Of a DNA stretch of 64,000 nucleotides, positions 39,401 through 48,348 are shown piece after piece. The position numbers and the translations under genes were made by a program. The stretch is from the NCBI RefSeq assembly GCF_012222305.1, contig NZ_CP035730.1, positions 186,001-250,000 on the forward strand. Reading direction: 5' to 3'. The notes below the pieces were generated by a model. The model did no database searches. It had not been told where the DNA came from and saw nothing but the letters and a program-made list of their open reading frames with translations. The stretch comes from Sulfolobus sp. S-194 (GTDB lineage Archaea; Thermoproteota; Thermoprotei_A; Sulfolobales; Sulfolobaceae). Position 1 is the first letter of the stretch. Each line of letters opens with the position of its first letter.

Positions 39401-42073
39401 TTTCTTGTTTTAGTTTCTTTTTGTTTTTACAGCCTTAGATCTCACAGTAATCATTGGATCTGGAGTTTTAGTTTCTTTTTGTTTTTACATATTTACTTTC
39501 CCTTCAGCGGGTAATAATGCTTATGTTTTAGTTTCTTTTTGTTTTTACCAAATATAACTTTGGATATGGCGATAATAAAATTAGTTTTAGTTTCTTTTTG
39601 TTTTTACAATCTCCCACCAGAAATAGTTCAAAAAATTCAACAGTTTTAGTTTCTTTTTGTTTTTACATAGTTGCGGAAATCATATGCATATCATCTTCAA
39701 GAGTTTTAGTTTCTTTTTGTTTTTACATTTATTGCATTATATATAGCATAATTTGATTGAATGTTTTAGTTTCTTTTTGTTTTTACAAAATACATTAGAA
39801 TCATCAGAATATTGTAGCCAAGTTTTAGTTTCTTTTTGTTTTTACTTTCTACTGCCTTTAAAAATGCCATTTGACTTAAAATTGTTTTAGTTTCTTTTTG
39901 TTTTTACATGGTGCTGGGAATAATTATAGCTCTCGTTAGAGCAGTTTTAGTTTCTTTTTGTTTTTACATATTTCCCAGATTTTGTTAAATAGTCAGTTGC
40001 TAAGTTTTAGTTTCTTTTTGTTTTTACATTGGTGAATAAAATAATGGAAATAATCTAGGCAAGTTTTAGTTTCTTTTTGTTTTTACTATGATGAATTTGT
40101 AAAGAATTGTCATATAGAATATCGTTTTAGTTTCTTTTTGTTTTTACTAAAGCAAAAACTACTAAGGCGATAGAGAAAGCATTCGTTTTAGTTTCTTTTT
40201 GTTTTTACAATACTAAGGGTGCTAAGAATGAGCAACAGCAAAAATGTTTTAGTTTCTTTTTGTTTTTACACCTCACTAGGCACTCCTAACTCCAGAAGTT
40301 TAGTGTTTTAGTTTCTTTTTGTTTTTACTAACGTTTTCTAACAATCCTGAATTTTCCGCAAGCGATTGTTTTAGTTTCTTTTTGTTTTTACTATGGAGAG
40401 AAAAATAATAGAAATATCAGCAAAAGTTTTAGTTTCTTTTTGTTTTTACAGCAAAAGAGAGGTGGAGAAAAGTTAAGATAGAAGTTTTAGTTTCTTTTTG
40501 TTTTTACAGCGTTGGACATGATGGAAGTATAGTTGTGTCCAGTGTTTTAGTTTCTTTTTGTTTTTACATAACGGACATTATACAAGTATAAGACAAGATG
40601 AGAAGATGTTTTAGTTTCTTTTTGTTTTTACAAATATGGGTCTGTGATTCGAGTCGGTTCAGTGTCAGTTTTAGTTTCTTTTTGTTTTTAACAGATATGT
40701 AGACCCATCATCGGGGTTTATAACACATGTAAGAGTTTTAGTTTCTTTTTGTTTTTACACCTATTTTTGCAATAGTCTTTAAATCGGTGAAATGTTTTAG
40801 TTTCTTTTTGTTTTTACATATCATGATATCAAAACAAAAGATTTAAATATCGTTTTAGTTTCTTTTTGTTTTTACAAGATATCATATATCAACATAATGG
40901 AGTAGATCAAAGTTTTAGTTTCTTTTTGTTTTTACATTGGACGAATGGAGCGGTGGGTGTTATACGCACCGTTTTAGTTTCTTTTTGTTTTTACAGAGTG
41001 CCAGAGCAAACCGTATTTAGTGATGTGTTGTTTTAGTTTCTTTTTGTTTTTACACGATATCAAGAAAAACAATTGTTTGAGAGTAACGTGTTTTAGTTTC
41101 TTTTTGTTTTTACACATAATAAGCAGTGCAAGGAAGTTTGTTGAGGTGTTTTAGTTTCTTTTTGTTTTTACAGACAGCGGGGATGAAGCACTAGCGTTCT
41201 TACTAAGTTTTAGTTTCTTTTTGTTTTTACTTCTTTATATATATTGTTGAACCTTCCGTAACTTCGTTTTAGTTTCTTTTTGTTTTTACAAACAACAATT
41301 AAAATTAATAGAATTAGAGGCTAGAGTTTTAGTTTCTTTTTGTTTTTACGACTGACCCAGAAACAGTAAATGAGAGGATTGTTATGTTTTAGTTTCTTTT
41401 TGTTTTTACGACAGGATGAGAAGAGACTGGAGTGGCAGAGTAGCAGTTTTAGTTTCTTTTTGTTTTTACTGAAACGGAAAAACGTAGATAGCTTTATAAA
41501 AAGCCCGTTTTAGTTTCTTTTTGTTTTTACAATATGTGTCAAAAGCGACTTTGTCGAGCTTACAATGTTTTAGTTTCTTTTTGTTTTTACAAATTCTTCA
41601 ACTGCGGGGGTTTATCAGCTCAACGTGTTTTAGTTTCTTTTTGTTTTTACTTTCTTTTGTTCATACTTTCTCATCTCCTTATGAACGTTTTAGTTTCTTT
41701 TTGTTTTTACAGAATGATGACTGAGCAATCTAAAGGAGTTCATGTGTTTTAGTTTCTTTTTGTTTTTACAACTTCAACCTTAGCATTAAATTCCTTTTGA
41801 AGGAATGTTTTAGTTTCTTTTTGTTTTTACATGCGAAAATTATAATTAAGTGTGATGAGTTCACGAAGTTTTAGTTTCTTTTTGTTTTTACAAGTAGCGG
41901 AAAAGCTAAGAGAAATCAACGAGATTATGTTTTAGTTTCTTTTTGTTTTTACTGTAGAACTTTTAAGACAAAATAATATAGATATTGAAGTTTTAGTTTC
42001 TTTTTGTTTTTACAATTACTTTCTGGTGTATTGTAATGACAAATTCTGAGTTTTAGTTTCTTTTTGTTTTTAC
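33437..42073 (-). CRISPR. CRISPR array 2, main part, about 144 repeats
   Basis: I counted about 144 repeats of the same class, with spacers averaging 36 bp, up to the leader at 42074. With the 7 outer repeats the array has about 151. The first six repeats on the left (33437 to about 33763) start with C, and every later one I read starts with G, so the switch lies near 33799. One repeat near 40668-40692 has an extra A. Identical spacers occur at 37733 and 37856, and the spacer at 40209 is also in array 1 at 11262. Short frames giving peptides such as VLVSFCFY are repeat translations, not genes. Confidence 0.97.
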
Positions 42074-42283
42074 TTGATCTTGTTGGTCGTTGTTTTTTCG
42101 TTTGTTTTTCCTATTTATAAGGTTTACTCTATGTTCTGTATCCTAGAGGTTTGTCTTTGGTGTTGAAGGGTTTTTTAGGTGGTTTTAGGGTTATCCTAAA
42201 AGTTTTTATGTATGGGTGTTGAAGGTGGGATATTCCTAAAAATAAGGGGATTTTTTACGTTTAAAAACGTAGAAGACGTAAAA
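42074..42283 (-). promoter_or_regulatory. Leader of CRISPR array 2
   Basis: The 210 bp match the array 1 leader base for base where I compared them, including the TATA box at 42110-42122, the two GTGTTGAAGG words and the terminal TTTTACG/CGTAAAA pair. Sequence identity ends sharply after this block. The leader-proximal spacers of the two arrays differ, so both arrays gained spacers after the leader was copied. Confidence 0.9.
42110..42122 (-). promoter_or_regulatory. TATA box for the array 2 precursor RNA
   Basis: It reads CCTTATAAATAGG on the minus strand, at the same distance from the first repeat as in array 1. Confidence 0.65.
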
Positions 42284-42873
42284 TTTCCTAGAATAATATT
42301 CATATATTATTCTATTCTTTTATTTTTCTAGTTTAAAATATTGTTAAAGTAACAGGTAAATCGTTAATAAATATGGCTATTTTTAATTTTTATCTATAAA
42401 AATACTATATTAAATATAGTCTTTATTTCATTATATTCTTGTATTGTGTATGACTTTTTAAGTTCTTATCGAATATTAGAAAAATCATTTAGACTTTATA
42501 TAAGTTTAATATAATAGAATTATTTTCAACTATTTTTAAGTATGCTACACCATGCATAGTTTGGCCTAATTTACTTCTCAACTATAGTTAATGTCTTGAT
42601 ACCTTGGTTTTTATCGTAAATTTTTAGTGTTTTTTTATAGGGGTATAATCACTATCTAGCCAAAGTCTTTACTTGTAGCACCTTTAGAATGCTACATCAT
42701 AGGAAAGTCTTTGCATTTATATTTTTATAATTTTTAATTTATAAAATATAGTTTAACCTACATTTAATGAAGAGTTTCTAATTAGCTAGATGTGTAACAA
42801 TTTTACACTATGTAATAATGTAGGAGAGACTTGACTAATTTATATATGTTACGATTTAAATGGAGTGCGTGTA

Positions 42874-42997
42874 GATAATGTCGTCATTTGTATATAATTT
42901 CATTAGAGGCTATTCCCTATAAGAGAAGTACTAAGATAAAGTTATTGTATGCCTTGTTTAAATATAGAAATATAAATAGCTCAATAATGACACTATC
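42874..42997 (+). mobile_element. MITE copy A
   Basis: GATAATGTCGTCATT at the left end pairs with AATAATGACACTATC at the right. The interior (TTGTATATAATTTCATTA, AAGATAAAGTTATTGTA, ATATAGAAATATAAATAG) is shared with copies at 53634, 55374 and 56908. At about 124 bp and with no coding capacity, it is a miniature inverted-repeat element. Confidence 0.75.
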
Positions 42998-43265
42998 GAC
43001 ATACAGTAAATGGATAAAGATAAGTCCCTCATTTAGTTGTTAAGGCTAACTTTCAAAGACAGTAATAAGATAAGTCTATTAATGGTTTGTTTTTCTATCT
43101 ATTTATTTTTACATGATATATATAGTAGGTCTTTTGATAATGTAATGTTTTCAATTCCACTTATTATTGATTCAAGGACTGGGTAATAACCTGTCCTAGT
43201 GGCTACATAATCACTATACAGAAGGTGAAAAATTAGTGATTAGGTCCTTTCACTATTCCACTATT

Positions 43266-43277
43266 GTTTATATTATC
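43266..43277 (+). promoter_or_regulatory. TATA box of cas2
   Basis: GTTTATATTATC lies 20-31 bp ahead of the ATG at 43297, consistent with a leaderless cas2-cas4 message. Confidence 0.5.
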
Positions 43278-43296
43278 GTTCTAACAACTCTATAGT

Positions 43297-43587
43297 ATGT
43301 ATGTAGTGGTGGCTTATGACATTTCGGATGAAAAGGTCAGAGGTAAGGTTAGGAGGCTCTTACGCCGTTACGGTTTATCATTTATTTCTAGATCAGTTTA
43401 TGGAGGAAGACTTTCTTGGAATAGATCCCTCTTCTTATCGGACAAGATTGCTAGAATTCTTGGAGAAAGGGATTCAGTGGCTTTCATCCCAGTCCAAAAC
43501 GCTGATTTCTCAAGAACTATTATCGTCGGCAAAAATAAGGTACAGAGACACACCTTTCAAGTCTATTTTGCCGGCGAGGATTTTTGA
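43297..43587 (+). CDS. cas2: Cas2 CRISPR adaptation protein
   Basis: The protein has 96 residues. It opens MYVVVAYDISDEKVRGKVRRLLRRYG, the Cas2 ferredoxin fold with the usual Asp after the first strand and an Arg-rich helix. SVYGGRLSWNRS and DSVAFIPVQ follow at the expected places. Cas2 dimers bridge two Cas1 dimers during spacer integration. The gene lies 1 kb from the array 2 leader, and its end overlaps the probable start of the cas4-like gene. Its partner cas1 is 26 kb away. Confidence 0.9.
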   Translation: MYVVVAYDISDEKVRGKVRRLLRRYGLSFISRSVYGGRLSWNRSLFLSDKIARILGERDSVAFIPVQNADFSRTIIVGKNKVQRHTFQVYFAGEDF

Positions 43588-44059
43588 TGATTTATTGATC
43601 TGTAAGCAGAGAGCTTATTTTACGATGAATAGAGCTAAGGCTATTACAGATATTAGGATGTTATATGAGAAAAAACACGAGATTGATTGCGGTAAATCTG
43701 AAATGATGGATTTATATTTTAAGGTAGGGAATGAGTGGTATAAGATTGTTGGTGTGCCGGACTGTGTTTATGATAATCTGGTTGTAGAGTTCACTATTAC
43801 TAGGAATAAGATAGAACATTTGTTAGGTAGGGCTGTTATATACGCCTATATGTGTATGAAGAAAGGTGAGTATTGCGCTACTTTAATTGTACCAACTACT
43901 TTTGGAGAGGTTTTTGCTCACTTGGTTATTCCTAACTCGAATGTGGTTAATTACTTATCCTTAGCTTTGGAGGATGTAGTTAATGAGAGATTTAAGGCTA
44001 AGAAAATTAAGTTTTGTAGTAGTTGTTTATATAAGAGAGAATGTCCGTTTTCTATCTAG
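43568..44059 (+). CDS. cas4: Cas4-like Fe-S protein, altered nuclease motif
   Basis: From the TTG at 43568 the protein has 163 residues. One Cys near the start (LLICKQRAYF) and three near the end (FCSSCLYKRECPF) match the four Fe-S ligands of Cas4. The RecB-type nuclease core is partly present: Asp in VGVPDCVYD and Glu in LVVEFTITR. The usual E-x-K lysine is Thr here. HLLGRAVIYAYM fits the following helix. Cas4 trims and orients prespacers by PAM. The frame is open back to 43316, but that part lies within cas2, so a start close to the cas2 stop is preferred. With the lysine gone, nuclease activity is doubtful. Confidence 0.75.
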   Translation: MPARIFDDLLICKQRAYFTMNRAKAITDIRMLYEKKHEIDCGKSEMMDLYFKVGNEWYKIVGVPDCVYDNLVVEFTITRNKIEHLLGRAVIYAYMCMKKGEYCATLIVPTTFGEVFAHLVIPNSNVVNYLSLALEDVVNERFKAKKIKFCSSCLYKRECPFSI

Positions 44060-44433
44060 AAAGAGAAATTTCTAAGAGTTATACAAAACCTCAAATTAGA
44101 GAAAAGTTTGTTAAGGACTTGTAAGAAGATATTAAACTTGATAATCAAATAAGAATTGGAGTAAAAGAACTATTATGTGGATTCTTATTCTGTGGTAATT
44201 GGGTATTTCCCAGAAAAAACTAGTGTTGAATTAGAATGAGCGTAAAGCTTGACATTTAAAGAGTATAATTCAGTTAGATTTATCGGAAAATCCTTGAAGT
44301 GAATAATTATCTCAAAAGATATTATAGATATTTATACTATATTTCATCTCAAAGAGAATAAATTTATCACTATTAGATGAAAATCTTATACAATGAATCA
44401 TATTTGTTTAAAACCATTTTAACGTAGGATTTT
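44060..44433. other. Gap with a dispersed repeat
   Basis: No gene is seen. Bases about 44300-44433 are clearly related to 57265-57412 (shared words such as TAGATATTTATACTAT and GATGAAAATCTTATAC). The motif ending TTATCGGAAAATCC occurs at 44278-44293. Confidence 0.45.
44300..44433 (+). repeat. Dispersed repeat, copy 1
   Basis: The sequence runs parallel to 57265-57412 at moderate identity, with common words TAGATATTTATACTAT, GATGAAAATCTTATAC and CACGTAAA. It is non-coding and probably the end of an old mobile element. Here it stops exactly where the truncated IS6-like copy begins. Confidence 0.5.
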
Positions 44434-45075
44434 CACGTAAAATGCTAAACGTAGCCCTTGCCCTAACCTGCTACCTATGCGGACTATCATCTTGGAGGAC
44501 CACCATACCACACTCCACCCTACTATACTACTACAGAAGGTTGAGTTACGTGAGGCATGCAGTACCCTTGAGCGGGGAATACGCAATAGACGAGACCAAG
44601 GTGAAACTCGTCAGGGGAGAATACTATTACGTATGGATTGTCAGGGACGTGAAGACAAAAGCCATACCCTTCTTCATGCTGACAAGTGTTAGAAGCGGTA
44701 TACACATACTAGTAGTCTTGGTAAACATGAGGGGAATCGAGGAAACAGCGAGGAAAGTGTTTAAAACTAGGATAGACAAGGTAATTTACTTACATGACGG
44801 GGCAACAGTATATAACGCCTTCTCGTGGTTCAACATAGAACACAAAAGAGTAACATTTAATGAGAGGGATTACGCAGAACAAGGCTTCAGAACCCTAAAA
44901 CACAGAATTGCACCAATGGACTTCCACTTCTCTTGGAACTCAAACAAGTTGATGAGGTGGTTGTCCACATTCTTCTTTGCCTTCAACACACTTTACGTCC
45001 CGACGTATTTATTAGACAAGGGGGTGATAATAAATGTAAATGTTTCAAATTGATGAAGTTATTGTCCACGCTCCG
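44434..45075 (+). mobile_element. IS6-like insertion sequence, 5'-truncated copy
   Basis: From about 44445 the sequence follows the element at 13496-14431 almost base for base to its right end (ATTGTCCACGCTC near 45061-45073). The hairpin, the left end and the first 20 or so codons of the transposase are missing. Confidence 0.65.
44442..45053 (+). pseudogene. IS6-like transposase lacking its N-terminus
   Basis: The 203-residue frame has all three catalytic acidic residues: YAIDETKVKL, LHDGATVYNAF and YAEQGFRTLKHRI. The frame is open to the end (VPTYLLDKGV). Compared with the copy at 13767, the start (MEYINLKPRFHSAEN) is absent and replaced by MLN. The missing part usually holds the DNA-binding helices, so it is probably inactive, though it could act in trans if expressed. 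It shows what the frameshifted copy once encoded. Confidence 0.7.
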
Positions 45076-45130
45076 TTTTCACAAACTCTTTTACACATTC
45101 TACGTAGTCTGAGTGCAATGTTCCTTATTT

Positions 45131-45207
45131 ATATTATGTAATTCAAAGACATTTACCGAGAAGAACCTAATATCGAGACGATCTATAAATATTATGTAAT
45201 TCAAAGA
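45131..45207 (+). repeat. Second two-copy direct repeat, CRISPR-like spacing
   Basis: ATATTATGTAATTCAAAGA at 45131-45149 recurs at 45189-45207, a 58-bp period with a unique segment of 39 bp between. On the minus strand the unit reads TCTTTGAATTACATAATAT. This resembles the CTTTCAATTCTATA start of other Sulfolobales CRISPR repeats more than the repeat of arrays 1 and 2. Like the pair at 14558, it lies just beyond the right end of an IS6-like copy. Confidence 0.35.
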
Positions 45208-45300
45208 GAATCTGTTAACATCGCTTTAAACAAATTTAAGTATACTGTCAATTCCTAATGGAAGAAAAAGCTTATTATATTGGTATACCAAAATAATATT

Positions 45301-45552
45301 ATGGTAAATATAGTCATTACCATTAAGGTGAATGAGGAAATTGCCAAATTAATTGAGAAGATGATTGAGTTGGGAATTGCTAGGTCGAAAAATGAGGCTG
45401 TGAATTTATTAATAGAATATGGAAGAGCAGAAATAGAGAAAAAAATACGTGAACAGGAAGAGGTTATAAGGTTAGCTGATGAATGGCTTAAGAGTGGTTT
45501 TCCTTATAAACGACTGAATACTTCTGATTTAAGGGAAGAAAGATATGAGTGA
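45301..45552 (+). CDS. vapB: VapB-type antitoxin
   Basis: The protein has 83 residues. Its N-terminus (MVNIVITIKVNEEIAKLIEK) fits the ribbon-helix-helix DNA-binding fold, followed by GIARSKNEAVNLLIEYGR. The C-terminal tail (ADEWLKSGFPYKRL) should wrap the toxin. I prefer the ATG at 45301 over a TTG at 45280, because a TATA-like TTTAAGTATA near 45236-45245 and the family N-terminus fit it better. It overlaps the next gene by 8 bp, as is usual for vapBC. It probably represses its own promoter. Confidence 0.85.
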   Translation: MVNIVITIKVNEEIAKLIEKMIELGIARSKNEAVNLLIEYGRAEIEKKIREQEEVIRLADEWLKSGFPYKRLNTSDLREERYE

Positions 45553-45967
45553 TTCTCACTATGTTGATACTAATGTTATATTGTCTATAGTGGAGGAAGA
45601 TTCTAATTATGAAAAAGCAATAAGAATTAGGAATATTAGAAATTTAGTTACGGGGGAAATTACAGTTTTAGAACTTAACTCTTTCTACTCTAGGAAACTT
45701 AAAGATGAAATTAAGGCTAAAGCTGCAACCCTTTACTCGTTAAAGTTCTCTAACGTAAGAGTGACTGAAGTTGATTGGAACAAGCTGTTTAGGAAAAGTG
45801 AAGAACTTTCTTTAAGGCTACAGTTAAAGACCTTAGATATATTACAGATAACATCCGCTACACTGATTGGAGTCTCACACTTTTTAACTTTCGATAAGGA
45901 CATACTAAGTAAAAAGGAACTGGTGAAAAGATATACGGGGATGGAAGTTAATGATTTAAGTACATAG
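45545..45967 (+). CDS. vapC: VapC-type PIN-domain toxin ribonuclease
   Basis: The protein has 140 residues. The PIN acidic residues are visible: Asp in HYVDTNVILSIV, Glu in ITVLELNSFYS, and Asp in LKTLDILQITSATL and LTFDKDIL. It overlaps the upstream antitoxin by 8 bp, so it is translationally coupled. It is related to the VapC at 16435 (both carry LQLKTLD/VKLKTLD and a similar C-terminus). The pair is intact and stands among transposon relics. Confidence 0.88.
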   Translation: MSDSHYVDTNVILSIVEEDSNYEKAIRIRNIRNLVTGEITVLELNSFYSRKLKDEIKAKAATLYSLKFSNVRVTEVDWNKLFRKSEELSLRLQLKTLDILQITSATLIGVSHFLTFDKDILSKKELVKRYTGMEVNDLST

Positions 45968-46109
45968 ATTAAGGAGACTATAAGAAAATCATTACATTAA
46001 AAAGACCCTATCTCCTTGACTCCAAATTCATCACCCCGAAAATAATTCAAGAGAGTTAAAAAGTGTATAAAATAATTTAACTAAATATTCTTGTAAAATA
46101 GTAATATTA

Positions 46110-47335
46110 TCTTGTAAAAACAAGACGATTAGGAGTAAGCGGAAGTCTTCCTTGCTCGTTGTCCCCTTGAGGAGCAAGTATAGATTAACATTGCTAGGAC
46201 GAATAGCAGTTTACGGATTTCTCTTCCGTTTAAATAATTTTTTGATTCCTCCGCCTCCTTGATAAATTCTTTTTATCAACCTAGAGAGCCTTTTAGCTCC
46301 TAGATTTAAACCTAAGGAATACTTGAAGACCAAGACTACAAGCAAAGAAAAGGTCTTTAAGATAATGAAGCCGGTGTTCCTCAACCAGGTGAGAAAGGAA
46401 CCCTTCTCCAAACCTAGAGCCTTCAACTCCCTGATTAACACCTCGATGTCCCAACGGTTCTCCCAAGTGGTTAAGATGTCCTCGGGAGAATCGTTGACGT
46501 TCGTTGAGAAGAAATACCTCCTCCCGTAACCCTTATAATCATCTATAACAAGTAACTTTATGGGAGTACCCAAGTATTCTACTAAGTACTCCCCTTGGGG
46601 GAACTCGCCAACGGGTACGGATCTGCCACCCTCGACGACCCGCGCGTTGGACTTGAGTTCCCCGACGGTATCATCAAGAAGAGTCTTAGAATTAACATAC
46701 CAAGAGTCGAAGACCTTGCCCACAATGTTGAACTCCTTTTCAAGTCCCGGTAATATTTCCAAGTATTCTTGTATTTTGGTCTTGAACTCAACTTCCTCTC
46801 CCCTCTCCCTTAACACCTCAACAACCTTTTGTGGTATATACGGTATTATTGTTACTACGTAGGCCTCGTTTGTCCTCAAGTCTTTTACTGTTATTAGTAA
46901 AAGTTGTATTGCCGGCTCGTATCTCTTGTGTTCTCTGCAGTAAAAGACTTGTGCTCCGTTTCTTGATACCGGTATCGCTCTCGCGTATTCTTTGTGGTCG
47001 TGTGTGTCGTCTATTATTAGTAGTACCGGGTGGTCTTTTACTATGTTTTTTACTGCTTTTACTAGGTTTGCGTTTGCTATCTTGTCTAGGTTTTTGAGTA
47101 GTGTCATGTAGTCCATGTTTATCTCTTGTGATATTTCGTATGCTCCCTTGCCTATTATTCCTCCTAGTAGTAGTCTTACTGCAGTATCTTTTCTTATGTT
47201 TTCTAGTGGGGCTAGTGCAGCATGTATTGCATCGTTTAAAGCTTGGTAATACGTATCGTTGCTGATGTTTTTATTCACACGATACTTTATTTGGTTAATT
47301 TTTAAAAAGTTTTCAAGCCTCCCTCAGTCTACAAG
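46110..47335 (-). mobile_element. Insertion sequence nested in the relic
   Basis: The block interrupts the ISH3/IS4-like relic and holds one complete transposase gene. Borders are estimated from where homology to the intact element stops (about 46100) and resumes (about 47340). No clear terminal repeats were found. A small hairpin CTTGCTC/GAGCAAG (46160-46187) beyond the gene end may be a terminator. Confidence 0.55.
46211..47278 (-). CDS. DDE transposase of a second IS type
   Basis: The 355-residue protein is intact. DDE residues are suggested by VLLIIDDTHDHKEYARAI, VGKVFDSWYVNSKTLL and ENRWDIEVLIRELKALG, the last with the W-x-I-E..R-E-x-K pattern of IS4/IS701-like enzymes. The C-terminus is basic (KKLFKRKRNP). 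It is clearly different from the transposase at 32374 and resembles transposases of ISC1217-like Sulfolobales elements as I remember them, which I cannot confirm. The gene's DNA composition (GC-rich stretches such as 46600-46680) differs from its surroundings, a sign of recent arrival. Confidence 0.75.
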   Translation of the reverse strand: MNKNISNDTYYQALNDAIHAALAPLENIRKDTAVRLLLGGIIGKGAYEISQEINMDYMTLLKNLDKIANANLVKAVKNIVKDHPVLLIIDDTHDHKEYARAIPVSRNGAQVFYCREHKRYEPAIQLLLITVKDLRTNEAYVVTIIPYIPQKVVEVLRERGEEVEFKTKIQEYLEILPGLEKEFNIVGKVFDSWYVNSKTLLDDTVGELKSNARVVEGGRSVPVGEFPQGEYLVEYLGTPIKLLVIDDYKGYGRRYFFSTNVNDSPEDILTTWENRWDIEVLIRELKALGLEKGSFLTWLRNTGFIILKTFSLLVVLVFKYSLGLNLGAKRLSRLIKRIYQGGGGIKKLFKRKRNP

Positions 47336-47344
47336 GATTTTCCA

Positions 47345-48070
47345 ATAACTGCTAGACGAAGATAAACAAGCGGAATAACCAACTCCTTGATGAGGTTAGG
47401 AAAGACCTGATCAACTTGTATGATGTAGTGGTGTGCTAACCTTGTTATACCATATTACAACAATATGTACGTCTGGGTTTGTCCCCTTAGCCAAGTACTC
47501 CTTTTCCCTACTATGATGTACTATTAGCCTAAAAGTTGTCTTCTTACCATTTGCAGTGTAATCCCCGTCAAGATTTCTATGTATTCCAACCTTTTCCATG
47601 GGTACTCCAATGGTGAAGCTGACAAGTAGTTGATCACGTCTACTGAGTAGAATCCGGCATCTAGTGCTACTAGTTCTAGGCCCAATGCTACTATTTGTTT
47701 TATTAGGTTTTCAACTATCTCTAGTCTAGTCATTCTATGCGTGTGAATGCTAGTATTAGTGTTTTTCCCTTGTTGTTGCGTAGTTCCATGAGTAACCTTT
47801 TTCTGATCCGCTTAGTCCTTCTTCTGGTTTTCCCTTGTTATTGATGTCCGGTCTATTATTATTTTTACTTTTTTCTTTCACGTAGTTGCTTGATGGAGAT
47901 TGTGTTTAGTATTTGTTCTATTACTTGTGGTTGTTCTTTCACGTAGTTTCTTACTGTTTGTGGTGATATGCTAAATTCTTTTGCCTTGTTTTCTACGGAA
48001 TCTTTTGTTAGTGCTGCTGTTATAAGTGTTTTCTTGACTTCTTCCCTTGAAGTTTATGATGGAAAATAAT
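47345..48070 (-). pseudogene. Decayed transposase of the ISH3/IS4-like family
   Basis: Fragments of the protein at 32374 are recognisable in several frames. ITRKTKDSVENKAKEFSISPQ-like text occurs near 48020-47960, IVENLIKQIVALGLELVALDAGFYSVDVINYLS at 47730-47620 (in pieces), and TTFRLIVHHSREKEYLAKGTN near 47540-47480. Frameshifts and deletions make it non-functional. Confidence 0.65.
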
Positions 48071-48093
48071 TTTTCCTCGATTTGTATACGTAT

Positions 48094-48139
48094 TTTAGGG
48101 TAGATGTAGTCTGGCTTTGTCAAGTGTTTCTGCCCTAAA
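48094..48139 (-). repeat. Hairpin upstream of the decayed transposase
   Basis: TTTAGGGTAGA at 48094-48104 pairs with TCTGCCCTAAA at 48129-48139 with a single G-T wobble-type mismatch. It occupies the same place as the hairpin at 32337-32398 in the intact relative but has different bases. Confidence 0.6.
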
Positions 48140-48348
48140 GTAATACCACTCCATCTACCTTAACTTTTTCTCTAATTACAAAATTTTCAAGATAATAGAT
48201 AATTATGCCCTGTAATTATTTTTGTAAAATGAATTTGGAGTCTAGGGTAACTGCTATAACTGGAAGTTATGGAAATATGCCATAGACATATAATACTATG
48301 AATTAACACTAGAAAAGCTTATAGTTATGTCTGGTTCAATTTACTATA

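Larger units (their letters stand above)
42284..43296. other. Gap between the array 2 leader and cas2
   Basis: About 1 kb without a gene. It holds one MITE copy (42874-42997) and the cas2 TATA box at 43266-43277. The remainder is A/T-rich. Confidence 0.45.
46016..48246 (-). mobile_element. Relic of the ISH3/IS4-like element, split by a nested IS
   Basis: The left end (GACTCCAAATTCATCACCCC at 46019-46038) aligns with the inverted right end of the intact element at 33400. The right end (TTTTGTAAAATGAATTTGGA, about 48222-48241) aligns with its inverted left end. In between, minus-strand fragments at 47345-48070 read like its transposase, for example IVENLIKQIVALG and VALDAGFYSVDVINYLS, with many frameshifts. 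A different transposase gene (46211-47278) lies inside. Confidence 0.7.

Noticed and set aside
40668-40692. A possible change of repeat type at a copy reading GTTTTTAAC at its end
   Set aside because: It is a single inserted A in one repeat; the following repeats are normal.
33510-41752. Similar open frames throughout CRISPR array 2
   Set aside because: Same cause: the repeat lacks stops in some frames, so chance frames of 60-130 codons appear.
43316-43567. An N-terminal extension of the cas4-like frame starting MTFRMKRSEV
   Set aside because: It lies within cas2 in another frame, and the extension has no Cas4 similarity, while LLICKQRAYF just after 43568 is the normal Cas4 beginning.
46323-47097. 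Open frames on the plus strand opposite the transposase at 46211-47278, and other frames opposite the cmr, cas3 and peptidase genes
   Set aside because: They are mirror frames of strong genes without motifs, promoters or ribosome sites.
47411-47733. Two short minus-strand frames as genes of their own
   Set aside because: They are pieces of one decayed transposase, shown by their order and similarity to the intact copy at 32374.
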